Shown piece by piece: positions 37,530 through 50,300 of a stretch of DNA of 64,000 bases (its first letter is position 1; the number at the start of each line of letters is the position of its first letter). This DNA is from an uncultured Methanobrevibacter sp. (GTDB lineage Archaea > Methanobacteriota > Methanobacteria > Methanobacteriales > Methanobacteriaceae): the NCBI GenBank assembly GCA_900318035.1, contig ONJC01000004.1, positions 1-64,000 of the forward strand. Direction: 5' to 3'. A program made the position numbers and the translations under genes. The notes beneath the pieces are model-generated. The model did no database searches, had not been told where the DNA came from, and saw only the letters and a list, made by a program, of their open reading frames with translations.

Positions 37530-37815
37530 GGCAAGTTAAAGACAGCTGCTGGTTTATTTATAAACTAAGGAAACTCCGCCCATCGCACAGAACTATGGCG
37601 TTGAAAAACGTATACTGAGAGGTATGACTCTGGAGCAGAAACGACACGGCTTTTAATGGTAGACGATGATATTTAATTGAGGACATTAAAAGAAGCGGTG
37701 AAACGGCCATTCCGTAGGATGCAAGAGCAAAGTTGCCGATGACAACCTGTATGAGGCAAGGTAGCACGCTAAGATGAATGCTGTTAAACAGAAGGTGGGT
37801 TACTCTTAACAGGCC
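37530..37815 (+). ncRNA. rnpB: RNase P RNA
   Basis: Archaeal type A RNase P RNA of about 286 nt. Recognisable conserved parts are AGGAAACTCCGCCC (CRI region), GGAGCAGAAACGACACGG (read in parts), GATGCAAGAGCAAAG, GGCAAGGTAGCACGC, and ACAGAAGGTGGGTTAC (CRV). The ends GGCAAGTTAA and TTAACAGGCC pair to form P1, which sets the boundaries. It is 19 bases after initiator tRNA-Met. Its last 22 or so bases, plus 17 bases of flank, are repeated at 38220-38258. Confidence 0.93.
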
Positions 37816-37832
37816 ATGAATATTAATTATTT
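37794..37832 (+). repeat. 39-bp direct repeat, copy 1 (rnpB 3' end)
   Basis: This copy runs from the GGTGGGTTAC of the RNase P RNA CRV region through its 3' end and 17 bases beyond. It is identical to 38220-38258 over 39 bases, 426 bp away. Confidence 0.9.
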
Positions 37833-37841
37833 CTTATTTTT

Positions 37842-38102
37842 TCACAATCTTTTAAAAACTTGTAATTTTTGTGATTTATCGTGGTAACTATTTGGATTTT
37901 GTAGGCAATCAGAAGTTCTTGCAGGTTCAAATTGACTGCAACTATCCGTTGGATTAGTGTGTCCATTACCTAAATGACAAATAACGCCATCTGCAGCACC
38001 TTTTAATTGTATATTAGCTTGCCAATGCACACAATTAAGACAAACTCTATCTGGGTTCAATTCTGAAATATTAATTCCATCAATTTCATACATTTTAACC
38101 AC
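37842..38102 (-). CDS. Small Cys-rich protein
   Basis: An 83-86-residue soluble protein with five cysteines and several His, in the order CLNCVHW (near residues 18-24), ICHLGNGH (near 40), CSQF and DCLQ. The pattern suggests a zinc or Fe-S site. The GTG at 38102 and the ATG at 38093 (MYEIDG) are both possible starts; GTGGT lies in the right place for the ATG. The gene lies wholly inside the segment bracketed by the duplicated RNase P RNA 3' end. No family is recognised. Confidence 0.6.
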   Translation of the reverse strand: MVKMYEIDGINISELNPDRVCLNCVHWQANIQLKGAADGVICHLGNGHTNPTDSCSQFEPARTSDCLQNPNSYHDKSQKLQVFKRL

Positions 38103-38201
38103 TTTTTCTAATTAATTTTATTTTGCATTAATCCTTTAATATTTTTCTTTTTTAAATTTTAAATGTCAAAAATTGAGGTTGGATTTGCTTATTTTTGATA
38201 G

Positions 38202-38229
38202 GTAACCCACCAGATTTTTGGTGGGTTAC
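38202..38229 (+). repeat. 10-bp perfect hairpin at second rnpB-end copy
   Basis: GTAACCCACC (38202-38211) and GGTGGGTTAC (38220-38229) are exact inverse copies around an 8-nt loop (AGATTTTT). The right arm is the start of the duplicated RNase P RNA 3' end; the left arm has no counterpart at the true rnpB. Beyond this hairpin and the repeat, 38103-38335 shows nothing but A+T-rich sequence. Confidence 0.8.
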
Positions 38230-38258
38230 TCTTAACAGGCCATGAATATTAATTATTT
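38220..38258 (+). repeat. 39-bp direct repeat, copy 2 (rnpB 3' end)
   Basis: Identical to 37794-37832 over 39 bases, including the last 22 bases of RNase P RNA and its immediate 3' flank. Weaker similarity continues for another 30-40 A+T-rich bases. It lies 78-116 bases upstream of the giant adhesin gene. Confidence 0.9.
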
Positions 38259-38380
38259 TTTTATTTTACTATTTTTTAAAACTTTTTTGATGAAAATACT
38301 TATCCATTGTTTAATTTAATCATAAAGAATTTAATATGATAAATAACAAATATTTACATAAGTATTGTGATGTGTTAAAC

Positions 38381-41300
38381 ATGAATTTTAAGAGAATATT
38401 TTTAATTTCATTAATTCTGTGTTTCTTGTCAGTGGCTTGTGTATCTGCAAGTGAAAATCACACATCAATAGAAAGTTCTAATCTTAATGCTGTTGGTGTG
38501 GTTGATGAGGATATTAATGAATATGATAATGGGGCGTATGCTGGAAAAAATGGTTCTGATGGGCTGAGTGTTGTCTCTGGGAACTTGCTTTCCAGTAGTA
38601 ATATTGATGATAAAAATACTACACTTGGTGTGGTTGTTGGAGAAAATGGTTCTGCTGGACGGGGTATTATCTCTGATAACCTGCTTTCTATTAGCAATTC
38701 TGAGGATAAGTTGTCTGCTTCAAAGGTTGGGACCCGTGATGAATTGAATAATTTGGTTCTTGCTGCTAAAGAGGGTTCAACAATAACTTTGGATAAGGAT
38801 TATGATTTTTTAGGGGCTGTAAAACCTATTGAAATAACTAAAAGCATTGTAATTGATGGTAAGGGACATACAATTACTCTTGGGTATAATAATGCTTTTA
38901 ATTTAAAGTATGTGAGTTCCATTCGAAAAATTGAAATAAAAAATATTAATTTTTTACGTGGAAGCGGAGGGGCCATAATTGCTGATGGGCAGTGTCCTTT
39001 TATAATTTCCAATTGTAAATTTATAAACTGCTCTAGAGGAGGTCTTGCAGGCGCAATTTCAGCACAGGCGAAATATAACTCCCAAATTATTGATTGTACT
39101 TTTAAGAGATGTTATGCTTTTGGAGAGATGAAAACTGTTAGATGGGAAACCTCAGCCACTATGACATCTACTGCATCCAGTTCTGGCGGTGCAATTTCAA
39201 TTTCTGATTTGGTCACTGTTAAATCTTGTAGATTTGAAGATTGTTCGGCTGGAGATGGTGGTGCAATAAATGCATATGGTAAATGTCAAATACTTGATTG
39301 TGTTTTTGTTAAAAATCATGCAGGAAGAGCCGAATGTATGCAGTCTTATGAGCATGGAGGCGCCATTTATCTTAAGGGCGGATCCGGTGCTTTAGTTAAG
39401 GGATGCACATTCAATGAAAATTCTGCTGGACGTTTTGGAGGCGCAATATCAATGTATGCTAATGATGTTAGAATTGAGGACTGTGTTTTTAATTCTAATT
39501 ATGTGGATGATAGCGTAAAGCAAAAGGGTGGTGCAATATTTATAAATTCAGATTCCAAGATTGGCGACACTGGTATTCAGATAACTCGGTGTACATTCAA
39601 CAATAATGGATTTAACGGCAATAAACATTACTGTAAATATGGTGGTGCAATATATTTTGATGAGGGAATTATTGTTGGGCATATTTCATATTGTAATTTT
39701 ACAGGCAATGGTGCTTCAAAGGAGGGTGGTGCAGTGTATGCTTCATCCAATTGCAAATTCCTTAATTTTAAAGGTTGTCTGTTCACCAAAAATCAGGTTA
39801 AGAAATATGGTGGAGGAATATATCTTGATTCTAAATCTTCAACCATAGTGGATTGTGCATTTGTCGAACAGCCTAATGCAATATATTGCGACCATAAAGG
39901 ATGTTCAGTTAAATTTTCTACTTTTTTAAGGAATGACAATTATGATGTCTGGTCTACCAAAGAGATAAATATTGCAAACAATTGGTTTGGAAATACTATG
40001 GATAACAGGTATTACGATTTGGCCAAGCTCAAAGGTAAAGCAGTTAACCTTAATAATAGGGAAAATTTGTATCTTGTTGCCGCATCTATGGATAAAAACT
40101 ATCACAATGGGCAGGAATCCACTGTTGATTTGAACTTCAGATATATGCGTGATTCTCCTACATCTGACAGCAAATTACCTCCATTTAGTAATCCAGCAAT
40201 TCGTTATGTTGTAAGTGGAGTAAATGCAAGGGTGGTTTCCGATAATCTTTATTTGGCAAACGGAAAATCCTCTTTTAAATTCCTGGCAGATCCTTCTAAA
40301 AGCACATCTTCTCTTACTGTTGATTGTTATGGTGCAAAACTAACTTTAAAGCTTAATTTAAATCCAAATTCGTTCGCTGCGCTCCAAGCAGCGATTGACA
40401 GTTCCCAAAGTGGAGTTTTAAATTTGACTCATGATTATTCTCGTGACAAATCTATCGATAAGGATATGAGCATAAATATTTTAAAAAATCTGGTAATTAA
40501 TGGTAATGGACATACTGTTGATTCAAAAAGCCTTGGCAATGTTTTTAAGATAAAAAACAGTAAGGTTAATCTGGAAATAAATAATTTAAATATTGTTAAT
40601 TGTAATTCAAATTATGGTGCCGCCATTGATGCTTATGCAGATAGAGTTATAATCAATAACTGTAAGTTCATTAATTGTTCAGCGAAATTTGATGGTGGTG
40701 CGATTAAAATGGAAGGAAATGGAATTACAATAACCAATTCTACTTTTATTAATAATTTCGCTGATAGGTTTGGGGGTTCTGTATCTATAAACTGCTCTAA
40801 TAAGGATAATGTGATTAGGGATTGTATTTTCATCAATTCAAATTCTAGACAAGATGGATGTTTTATTTATGTCTGGAGATATACCAACTTAAATCTTGCT
40901 AATTCCATATTATTAACAGACTCTCCAACAAGGTATATTGGTAAACCTTCCGATGATCCAAAATTTAATGTAATGTTTATTGAGAATAATTGGTTTGGCG
41001 GTACAAATGATGATATTTTAAAAAATTATGATTTGCTCAAAAATATTAATGTTAAAAATTTGCTTTATCTAAATGTTACACCATCTAGTTCTGAAATTCA
41101 AATAGGAAACAGTTCAAAAATTACTCTTAGATTTTATTCATATGATTTGAAGACAAAACAAGCAGTTCCTTTGACCAACTTTAGAAATATGAAATTTGGC
41201 GTTAAAATGTTGAAAGAAGGAGGTAAACTTAGTTCAGATTCAATTGTTTTAACTAATAATAAGGGGGATGTGGTTTATACTTCAAGTTCTAATGGTATGA

Positions 41301-44300
41301 TGCCTATCGAAATTGACTATAATTTATTCAAACATAGAATTAATCTTGACCAGTTCTATGATGGTTCTTTTACCGCTCTTCAGTATCTGATTAATAATTC
41401 AGGCAATGTTATAAATCTTGAAATGGACTACACTTATTCAAGCAGTTCCGATTATAACATAATAGATGGTGTTGTAATTAATAAAAATTTAACCATTAAC
41501 GGAAATAATCGGGTTATAGATGCTAATGGTACGATTAGGATTTTTAACATAGGCAACTATAATGTTGTTTTGAATAATATTACTTTTGTTAATGGTAATG
41601 ACGATAACGGTGGTGCAATTCTCACTTCTGCTTTAACTGACATATCCATTAACCATTGCAGATTTGAAAATAATTCCGCAACAAGGGGCGGTGCAATTTA
41701 TTTAAAATGTTATAAAAATGCATCCATCAGTTCATCTGTCTTTAAAAACAATTCTGCCACTGAATGGGGAGGCGCTATATATTATGATGGATACGATCAA
41801 AATAGACCTTCTTGCAGCATATCTGGTACTTTTATAAATAACAAGGCAACTAATGATGGTGGTGCTGTGTATTTGAGTGATGTTGCTAATTATAAACTTT
41901 CAGGTAATTTCACAAATAACACTGCAAAAAATGGAGGTGCGGTTTATTCCCATACGACCATTGCAATCAAGTCATTTTCAATAGATGGGATTTTCAATTC
42001 AAATAAGGCAGATTATGGTGGTGCAGTTTATGCATACAGTTCATCAGGTAACTTCAAAGGCACTTATCAGAATAACCAAGCTTCAAAAGATGGTGGTGCA
42101 ATTTATCTGACTGAATCATACATGCTCAATAACATAACTGGAAAATTTTATGATAATGTTGCCAAAGGTTATGGAAGTGCAGTCTGTGCAGAAAAAATTG
42201 GCAATTTAGGAATAAATTTATATGAATCAACTTTCATTCGAAACGGAGGTGGAAAAGCCACTGTTTATTCATCAGGTTATCGTTATCTTAATATTCATGA
42301 TTCCATTTTAATTAATAACACTGATTTGAGAATATTTGATACATCTAAAAAAGAAGCTGTTGACGGCCGTTTAAAATCAGTCAACAATTGGTTTGGCTAC
42401 ACTACTGATAATCTCAATACAAAGCCTAGTGTAGGCGAAAGGGTGGAATTAAATGATTGGCTATTTTTAGATGTCGGCTATGGAAAAACAGATGTTCATC
42501 AGCATTCTAAAAATAATATTGACTTTTCATTTAAGTCATATGATGCAAAAAAGGGAACAATTTCAGATTATGCTGGTAATATTAAGATTAACTTAAGCTT
42601 AAAATCAAATACGGGCAGATTCAGTAACAACTCCTTTATTTTAGGCAATTCTCCTGTTAAAATTATATATATTCCTGATAGTTTCGATATAAATAAAGTT
42701 GTTGTTTTAGCAAATCTCTCAAAATATTCATATAATGTATATGAAATAAAATATAATGTAGTTGAACATCCTAGGGATTCATTCTACACCTTGCAGGATA
42801 TAATAGATCATATTGTAAGCAATATTATTAATTTGCATCAGAATTTCAGGTTCTATCCTGATTGTGATGACCCTAATGGAATAACAATAAATAGGAACAT
42901 TACCATTAATGGAAACGGTTATAATGTTGACGGTAACGGCTCTTCACGTATATTTACTATTTTATCAGATAATGTTGTTTTGGAGAATATTTCTCTCATC
43001 AACGGTAATGAAATCAACGGCAGCGCAATATATGCTTCAGGTAAAAATATTACAATAAGAAATTCTATTTTATTGAATAATTTTGACACGGTTATCTATG
43101 CTACAAATCCATTAAATGCAAGTTATAACTGGTGGGGAAATACAGTGGACACTTTCAATAGAAAAGCCAATGTTAGTGATAATGTTGTTGTGGACAATGC
43201 CCTATTTGCGAGTTTCAATGCAAATTCAAATATTATTGGCGCAGGCAACAAAACAACACTTACTTTAAATTTAACTAATCTATATGACTTCAATTCAAAA
43301 TCAAAATCAACATATGATGGACTTAACCTGTTTGAATTTGGTTTTAATGCTGTTGGCGGAAAGATTAATGTCACTTCAGACAAGATAAAAAAAGGAAAAA
43401 TCCCTGTTTCATTTGAAGCTATTGGGCCTGTTTATGGTGAAATTTATGCAAAATATGGGAATGTAGAATTAAAACATGAATTTGAAATAATTTATGATGA
43501 CGATTCATTCACTGCTCTCTATACTTTAATAAATAAAACCGGTGTCGATGGTCTTGTTAATCTGACACACGACTATGTCTTTTATGATTATGATGCTGAT
43601 TATGTCAACGGCATTCCGATAGATAAGGCAGTGACAATCAATGGAAACGGATTTGCTATTAGCGGAATGAATCAATCCAGCATATTTAATATATCTGCAA
43701 ACAATGTCTCTTTAAAGAATATTCATTTCTTGGATGCAATAAGTGCCGTTGAATGGTGGGGAAACAATGGATTAATAAGCAATATTTCAGTGAATAATAC
43801 CTACTCTGCATTAATCTATCGCGGTTCTAACTTGGTTGTAAGGGATTCAAATTTCACTCGTGCCAGATTGTATTCGCTAAATCTGGAGGGTTCAAATCAT
43901 GTTGTTGATAGTTGTAAATTTGTAGATAATTTTGGACCTTCAATAATTGGATATGACATTCTCGATTTAAATATCACTGATTCAGTATTTAACAATCAAA
44001 ATAGTCCTGCTTCAAGTATTGTTGATTTATGCTGGTGTGAAGATGTAAATATCAGTGATTGCATATTCAATAATAAAAATAACAGATCCATTAATATTTT
44101 ACAAGGTTCAACTGTTTATTTGGCTAACAATGATCTTTCTGAATCGGATTATATTTTTAACGACGGAACTATTCTTTCAAAGACTTTTGCTTGTCTTGAT
44201 GATGTTAATTTAAATCACATGGTTGGTGACGTGATTTTATTAAATGCTACACTATATGATGATAATAACAATATCATTTTAGTTGATGAGTTTAATTTTA

Positions 44301-47300
44301 AAATTAACGATGAACTTTTTGCAGCTGAGTTTTATATTGATGAATATAAGTATTTATGGACATTAACCAATGGTTCTTGGCTTGTCGTTCCGGATATTAG
44401 TGAAAAATCATTTGCAAACTGTACTGTTGATTCACTAATAGTTAACGTGTTAAAATATAATTCATCAGTTATAATTACAAGTATCCGTGATGTTATTTAT
44501 GGTGAAGATGTAAAAATCGGCTTTGAGTATGAAAACAGTACTGCAGTTCTGGTTACAGTTACTATTAACTCTGAAGTGGTATTCAATGAAACTACAAATG
44601 GCAATAATGTTTCTATTCCTGATTTGGGAACAGGATTTTATAATGTAGTAATCACTACTTTAGAAAATGAATTTTATCGCTCAAGCAGTGTTGCTTCAGA
44701 TTTCAGAGTTAATAGAGCAGGCTCTTCATTAACTCTCGAAGAGATACTCGACACTTATTATGGCAAAGATATAATTATTAATTTCACCGTTGAAAACAGA
44801 ACCAGTGTCGTTGCTTCAATTTATAATATTGATACCAAGGAGTTTGTTATCAACGACGTCGTTGAAGGTAATTTATTTACCATAAATAATTTGCCTGTAG
44901 GTTCATATGCAGTAACATTAACCAATATCATAGACAGAAATTATAATCCTAGTGGAGATTATGCTGCATTCAATGTTTTAAAAGTTAATTCATCCATAAT
45001 TTTAGATAATAAAGCAGAATATGTTTATGGAAATGTTGTTATCAATTATGATATTGATAATTTAACTAACGTCACTGTAACTGTTGTTGATTTGCAAAGC
45101 GGTGAGGTAGATAATTTCACAACTACAAACTCAACCATTAATCTTGATTTGGATGCCGGTTCTTATGAAATCACATTGGTCAATGTGGGAACCGATAATG
45201 TTTTCGCCAGTCAGGATTCAAAAACATTCTTTGTCTTACCTGCAAATTCCTCTGTTGAAATAGATGATATTGGCGATGTATATTATGGAGATGACATTGA
45301 AATTTCCTTTGATGTAATCAACGCTACAAATGTTACTGTTATCGTAAAGGATGAAAACAATAATGTGATTTATAAGAATAATACTGATGAAAGCTATTTT
45401 GATCTTTCAGATTTGGCTGTAGGCAAATACACAGTAGAAGTTTATAATTCAGGTTCCAATAATTTCAACCCTAGCAACGACACTAAAACATTTTACGTAT
45501 TGAAAGTAGGTTCATTAATAGAATTCGATTATTCAAATGTAACCTATTATGGAATGCCTTTCAGATTGGATTATGATGTGGAAAATGAAACATTATTAAA
45601 CATCTGCATTTATGATTCCGAAGGATTTGTCATTTTTGATAAAAATTTCAATGAAATTAGTGAACTTCCAGAGGATATGTCTAATTTGACTGAAGAAGCT
45701 TATTTGGGTTATTATTTCTTTATTTATAGAAATTTAACAGCTGGAAACTATACTTTTGAGTTTACAAATCTAGGCAATTCCAATATCAGTGGAAGTAAGG
45801 TTAATGGCAGTTTTGAAATTATAAAGGCTCCTTCCTATGTTGAAATTCTTGTGGATTCAATTGTATATGGCGATGATTTGGAAGTCTACATTAATGTTGT
45901 TAATGCTACAACTGTAAATATTATAATTAAAGATGATGTTGGAGTTATTGTTTATGATGAGAACATAACTAGCTCTCCGGTCATTGTCAGTGATTTGATT
46001 CCGGGAAATTATACAGTTATTGTTACTAATTATGATACTGAAAATATAATTGGAAATTCATCATCTGAAGAGTTCTGTGTGTATAAACTCAATTCCACTG
46101 TTAAATTGAATAATATATCTGATATTTATTATGAAGATGCAGTTTTAATCGAGTTTGGTGTTGAAAATAAAACTGTTATAAATGTCAGAATCCAAAATCA
46201 GGATGGTGAAGTTGTCTATGATAATAATGTAACTTCTGATGCGGTTCTGATTCCTAATTTGAATGTTGGAAATTATACTGTAACCGTTACAAATCTGGAA
46301 ACATTTAATATTAGTAAAAGCAGTGATTCAAAATCATTTAGAGTTTTAAAAAGAAGCATTAACATTACTGTAGTTGTTGAAGATAATGTGTATGGCGAGT
46401 TAAGTGTTATTAATGTAATTTCTGATATTGATGGTGTGTTCCCTGTTAATGTGGGCAATCAGCAATTGCTTGTTGATGTAATGGATGGTTATGGAAATGC
46501 CATGATTAATCTTGATGCGGGAAATTACACTGCTAATGTCAATTATACTGATGATAACTATGACATTAACATGACTGGCAGTTCATTTGCCGTATATAAA
46601 GCTGATGTTGCTTTAAGCGTTGAGGTTTTAGATAGGGTTTATACTGCTGATGTTGAAGGTAATGTATTTGCCAGTGTTGATGGTGAGTATACTGTTGTTA
46701 TTGGGGATAATATTGTTCATGTAACTGTTTTAAATGGTATTGCTGCTTTTAATGTAGGTATCTTAAATGTTGGAAAATATACTGCTTCTGTAATCTTTAA
46801 TGGCAGTGATAATTATAATGCAGGCGTTAATGAAAGCGCTTTTGAGGTTACTCAATCAGGAACCAATTTCAATATTGTTGCTAATGAAAGTGAAATAACT
46901 TATGGAAATTCAATAAATATTACTCAAAGTCTTCCTGCTGACGCTACTGGTAACATTACTTATTTCTTTGCTGATGGAAAAGTGACAAAGGTTTTAAATG
47001 TTGGCGAATCATTTGTCTTATCTGGTCTGGATGTCGGATCTTATGTGGTTTATGCCAATTATTCCGGTGATTCTAATTATGCTCCTGCAAGGGACAGCTT
47101 AACAATTACTGTTAATAAGGCTGTAAATAATATTCTCGTATTTGGTGAGGATGGAGTATACCTTGAAAATTCAACAATTGTTGTTGTTGCTGATGTTGAT
47201 GGAGTGTATGCCGTTAATGTTTCAGGCAAAAAAGTCCGTATTTATGTTTTAAACGGTATTGGAACAAATACAATCTCTTTGAATGCTGGTAATTACTCTG

Positions 47301-50300
47301 CTGATGTCGAATATGTCAATCCAAATTATGTGAATAATATCACAATCATTCCGTTTACTGTTGCTAAGGCTGATGTTGCTTTAAGCGTTGAGGTTTTAGA
47401 TAGGGTTTATACTGCTGATGTTGAGGGTAATGTATTTGCCAGTGTTGATGGTGAGTATAGTGTTGTTATTGGGGATAATAGTGTTCCTGTGACTGTTTTG
47501 AATGGTGTTGGTGCTTTTAATGTTGGTGTTTTAGATGCTGGAAACTATACTGTTCGTGTAATATTTGCCGGAAATGATAACTATAATGGAAATGCTAATG
47601 AAAGCACTTTTAAGGTTACTCAGTCTGGAACTAATTTCAATATTGTTGCTAATGAAAGTGAATTAACTTATGGGAATTCAATAAATGTCACTCAAAGTCT
47701 TCCTGGTGATGCAACAGGTAATATTACATATTCCTTTGCTAATGGTACTGTAATTAAGGTTTTAAATGTTGGCGAATCATTTGTTTTATCTGGTCTGGAT
47801 GTTGGATCTTATGTGGTTTATGCCAATTATTCCGGTGATTCTAATTATGCTCCTGCAAGGGACAGCTTAACAATTACTGTTTATAAGGCTGTTAATAATA
47901 TTCTTGTATTCGGTCAGGATGTGAAATATCTTGAGAATTCAACTATTACTGTTGTGGCTGATGTTGATGGTGAATATTATGTGGATGTTGGCGGTAAACT
48001 GGTTGTTGTAAATGTTTTAGATGGCAGGGGAGTGAATGTAACCGCTTTGGATGCGGGTAATTACTCTGCTGATGTAAGATATGTTAATGTAAATTATCTG
48101 AATAATGTTACATGCATTCCGTTTACTGTTGCTAAGGCTGATGTTGCTTTAAGCGTTGAGGTTTTAGATAGGGTTTATACTGCTGATGTTGATGGTGTTG
48201 TATTTGCCAGTGTTGATGGTGAGTATACAGTTGTTATTGGAGATAATAGTGTTCCTGTGACTGTTTTGAATGGTGTTGGTGCATTTGATGTTGGTGTTTT
48301 AGATGCTGGAAACTATACTGTTCGTGTAATATTTGCCGGAAATGATAACTATAATGGAAATGCTAATGAAAGCAATTTTGAGGTTGCTAAATCCGGAACC
48401 AATTTCAACATTGTTGCTAATGAGAATAATATAACTTATGGAAATTCAATAAATGTCACTCAAAGTCTTCCTGGTGATGCAACAGGTAATATAACATATT
48501 TCTTTGCTAATGGTACTGTCATTAAGGTTTTAAATGTTGGAGAATCATTTGTCATGCCTGTTTTGGATGTTGGATCTTATGTGGTTTATGCCAATTATTC
48601 CGGTGATTCTAATCATGCTCCTGCAAGAGACAGCTTAACAATCACTGTTAATAAGGCGGTTAATAATGTTCTCGTATTCGGTCAAAATGTGGCATATCCT
48701 GAAAATTCAACTATTATTGTTGTGGCTGATGTTGATGGTGAATATTATGTGGATGTTGGCGGTAAACTGGTTGTTGTAAATGTTTTAGGTGGTAATGGAG
48801 TAAATACAATAGCTTTGGATGCTGGAACTTACTTCGCTGATGTGGGATACGTCAATGCGAATTATGTGAATAATGTTACAAGTATTCCGTTTAGTGTAGT
48901 TAAGGCTGATGTTGCTTTAAGCGTTGAGGTTTTAGATAGGGTTTATACTGCTGATGTTGAGGGTATTGTATTTGCCAGTGTTGATGGTAAGTATAGTGTC
49001 GTTATTGGGGATAAAATTATTCCTGTGACTGTTTTGAATGGTGTTGGTGCATTTGATGTCGGTGTTTTAGATGCTGGAAACTATACTGTTCGTGTAATAT
49101 TTGCCGGAAATGAAAATTATAACGCTAATGTTAATGAGAGCACTTTTGAAGTTACTCGGTCTGGAACCAATTTCAATATTGTTGCTAATGAGAATAATAT
49201 AACTTATGGAAATTCAATAAATGTCACTCAAAGTCTTCCTGGTGATGCAACAGGCAATATAACATATTTCTTTGCTAATGGAACTGTAATTAAGGTTTTA
49301 AATGTTGGTGAATCATTTGTCATGCCTGTTTTGGATGTTGGATCTTATGTGGTTTATGCCAATTATTCCGGTGATTCCAATTATGCTCCTGCAAGGGACA
49401 GCTTAACAATTACTGTCAATAATGCAGTTAATAATATTATTGTATTCGGTCAAAATGTGGCATATCCTGAAAATTCAACTATTACTGTTGTGGCTGATGT
49501 TGATGGTGAATATTATGTGGATGTTGGCGGTAAACTGGTTGTTATGAACGTTTTAAATGGTATTGGAGTGAATACAATAGCATTGGATGCGGGTAATTAC
49601 TCTGCCGATGTCAAATATGTCAATCCAAATTATGTGAATAATGTCACAATCATTCCGTTCACTGTTGCTAAGGCAGGCGTTGCCTTAAGTGTTGAGGTTT
49701 TGGATGTGGTTTATTCTGCCGATGTTGATGGTAATGTATTTGCTAATCTTGATGGGGAATATAATGTAATCATTGGCGATACTTTAAAAGTTGTGAATGT
49801 TAAAAATGGTATCGGTACTTTTAATTTCGGCATTCTTCCTGTTGGAAACTACGATGTTTATGTAATATTCGCCGGAAATAAAAACTATAATGCAAATTCA
49901 AACAGTTCAACCTTCAAAGTCACTTCTACCGGCACTAACTTTAATGTTATTGCTAACAGCACTGAAATAACTTATGGGGAATCTATTGATATTACTCAAA
50001 CTCTTCCGGCCGATGCGACAGGCAATGTAACTTATAGATTTGCAAACGGAACAGTAATCAATGTCGTTGGTGTTAATGAATCATTTGTCTTATCCGGATT
50101 GGATGCGGGATCTTATGTGATATATGCTAATTACTCCGGCGATTCCAATTATGCTTCCGCACTTGATAGTGTAACAATAGTTGTTAATAAGGCGATTAAT
50201 AATGTTGTTGTGAGTGCAAAAAGTGTTATCTACCCTGATAATGTTACAATCAATGTTAAAGCGGACATTGATGGAATTTATATTGTTTCTGTTGGCGGCA

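Noticed and set aside
37558..37767. Minus-strand ORF inside RNase P RNA
   Set aside because: It lies wholly within the structured RNA on the opposite strand and has no ribosome-binding site.
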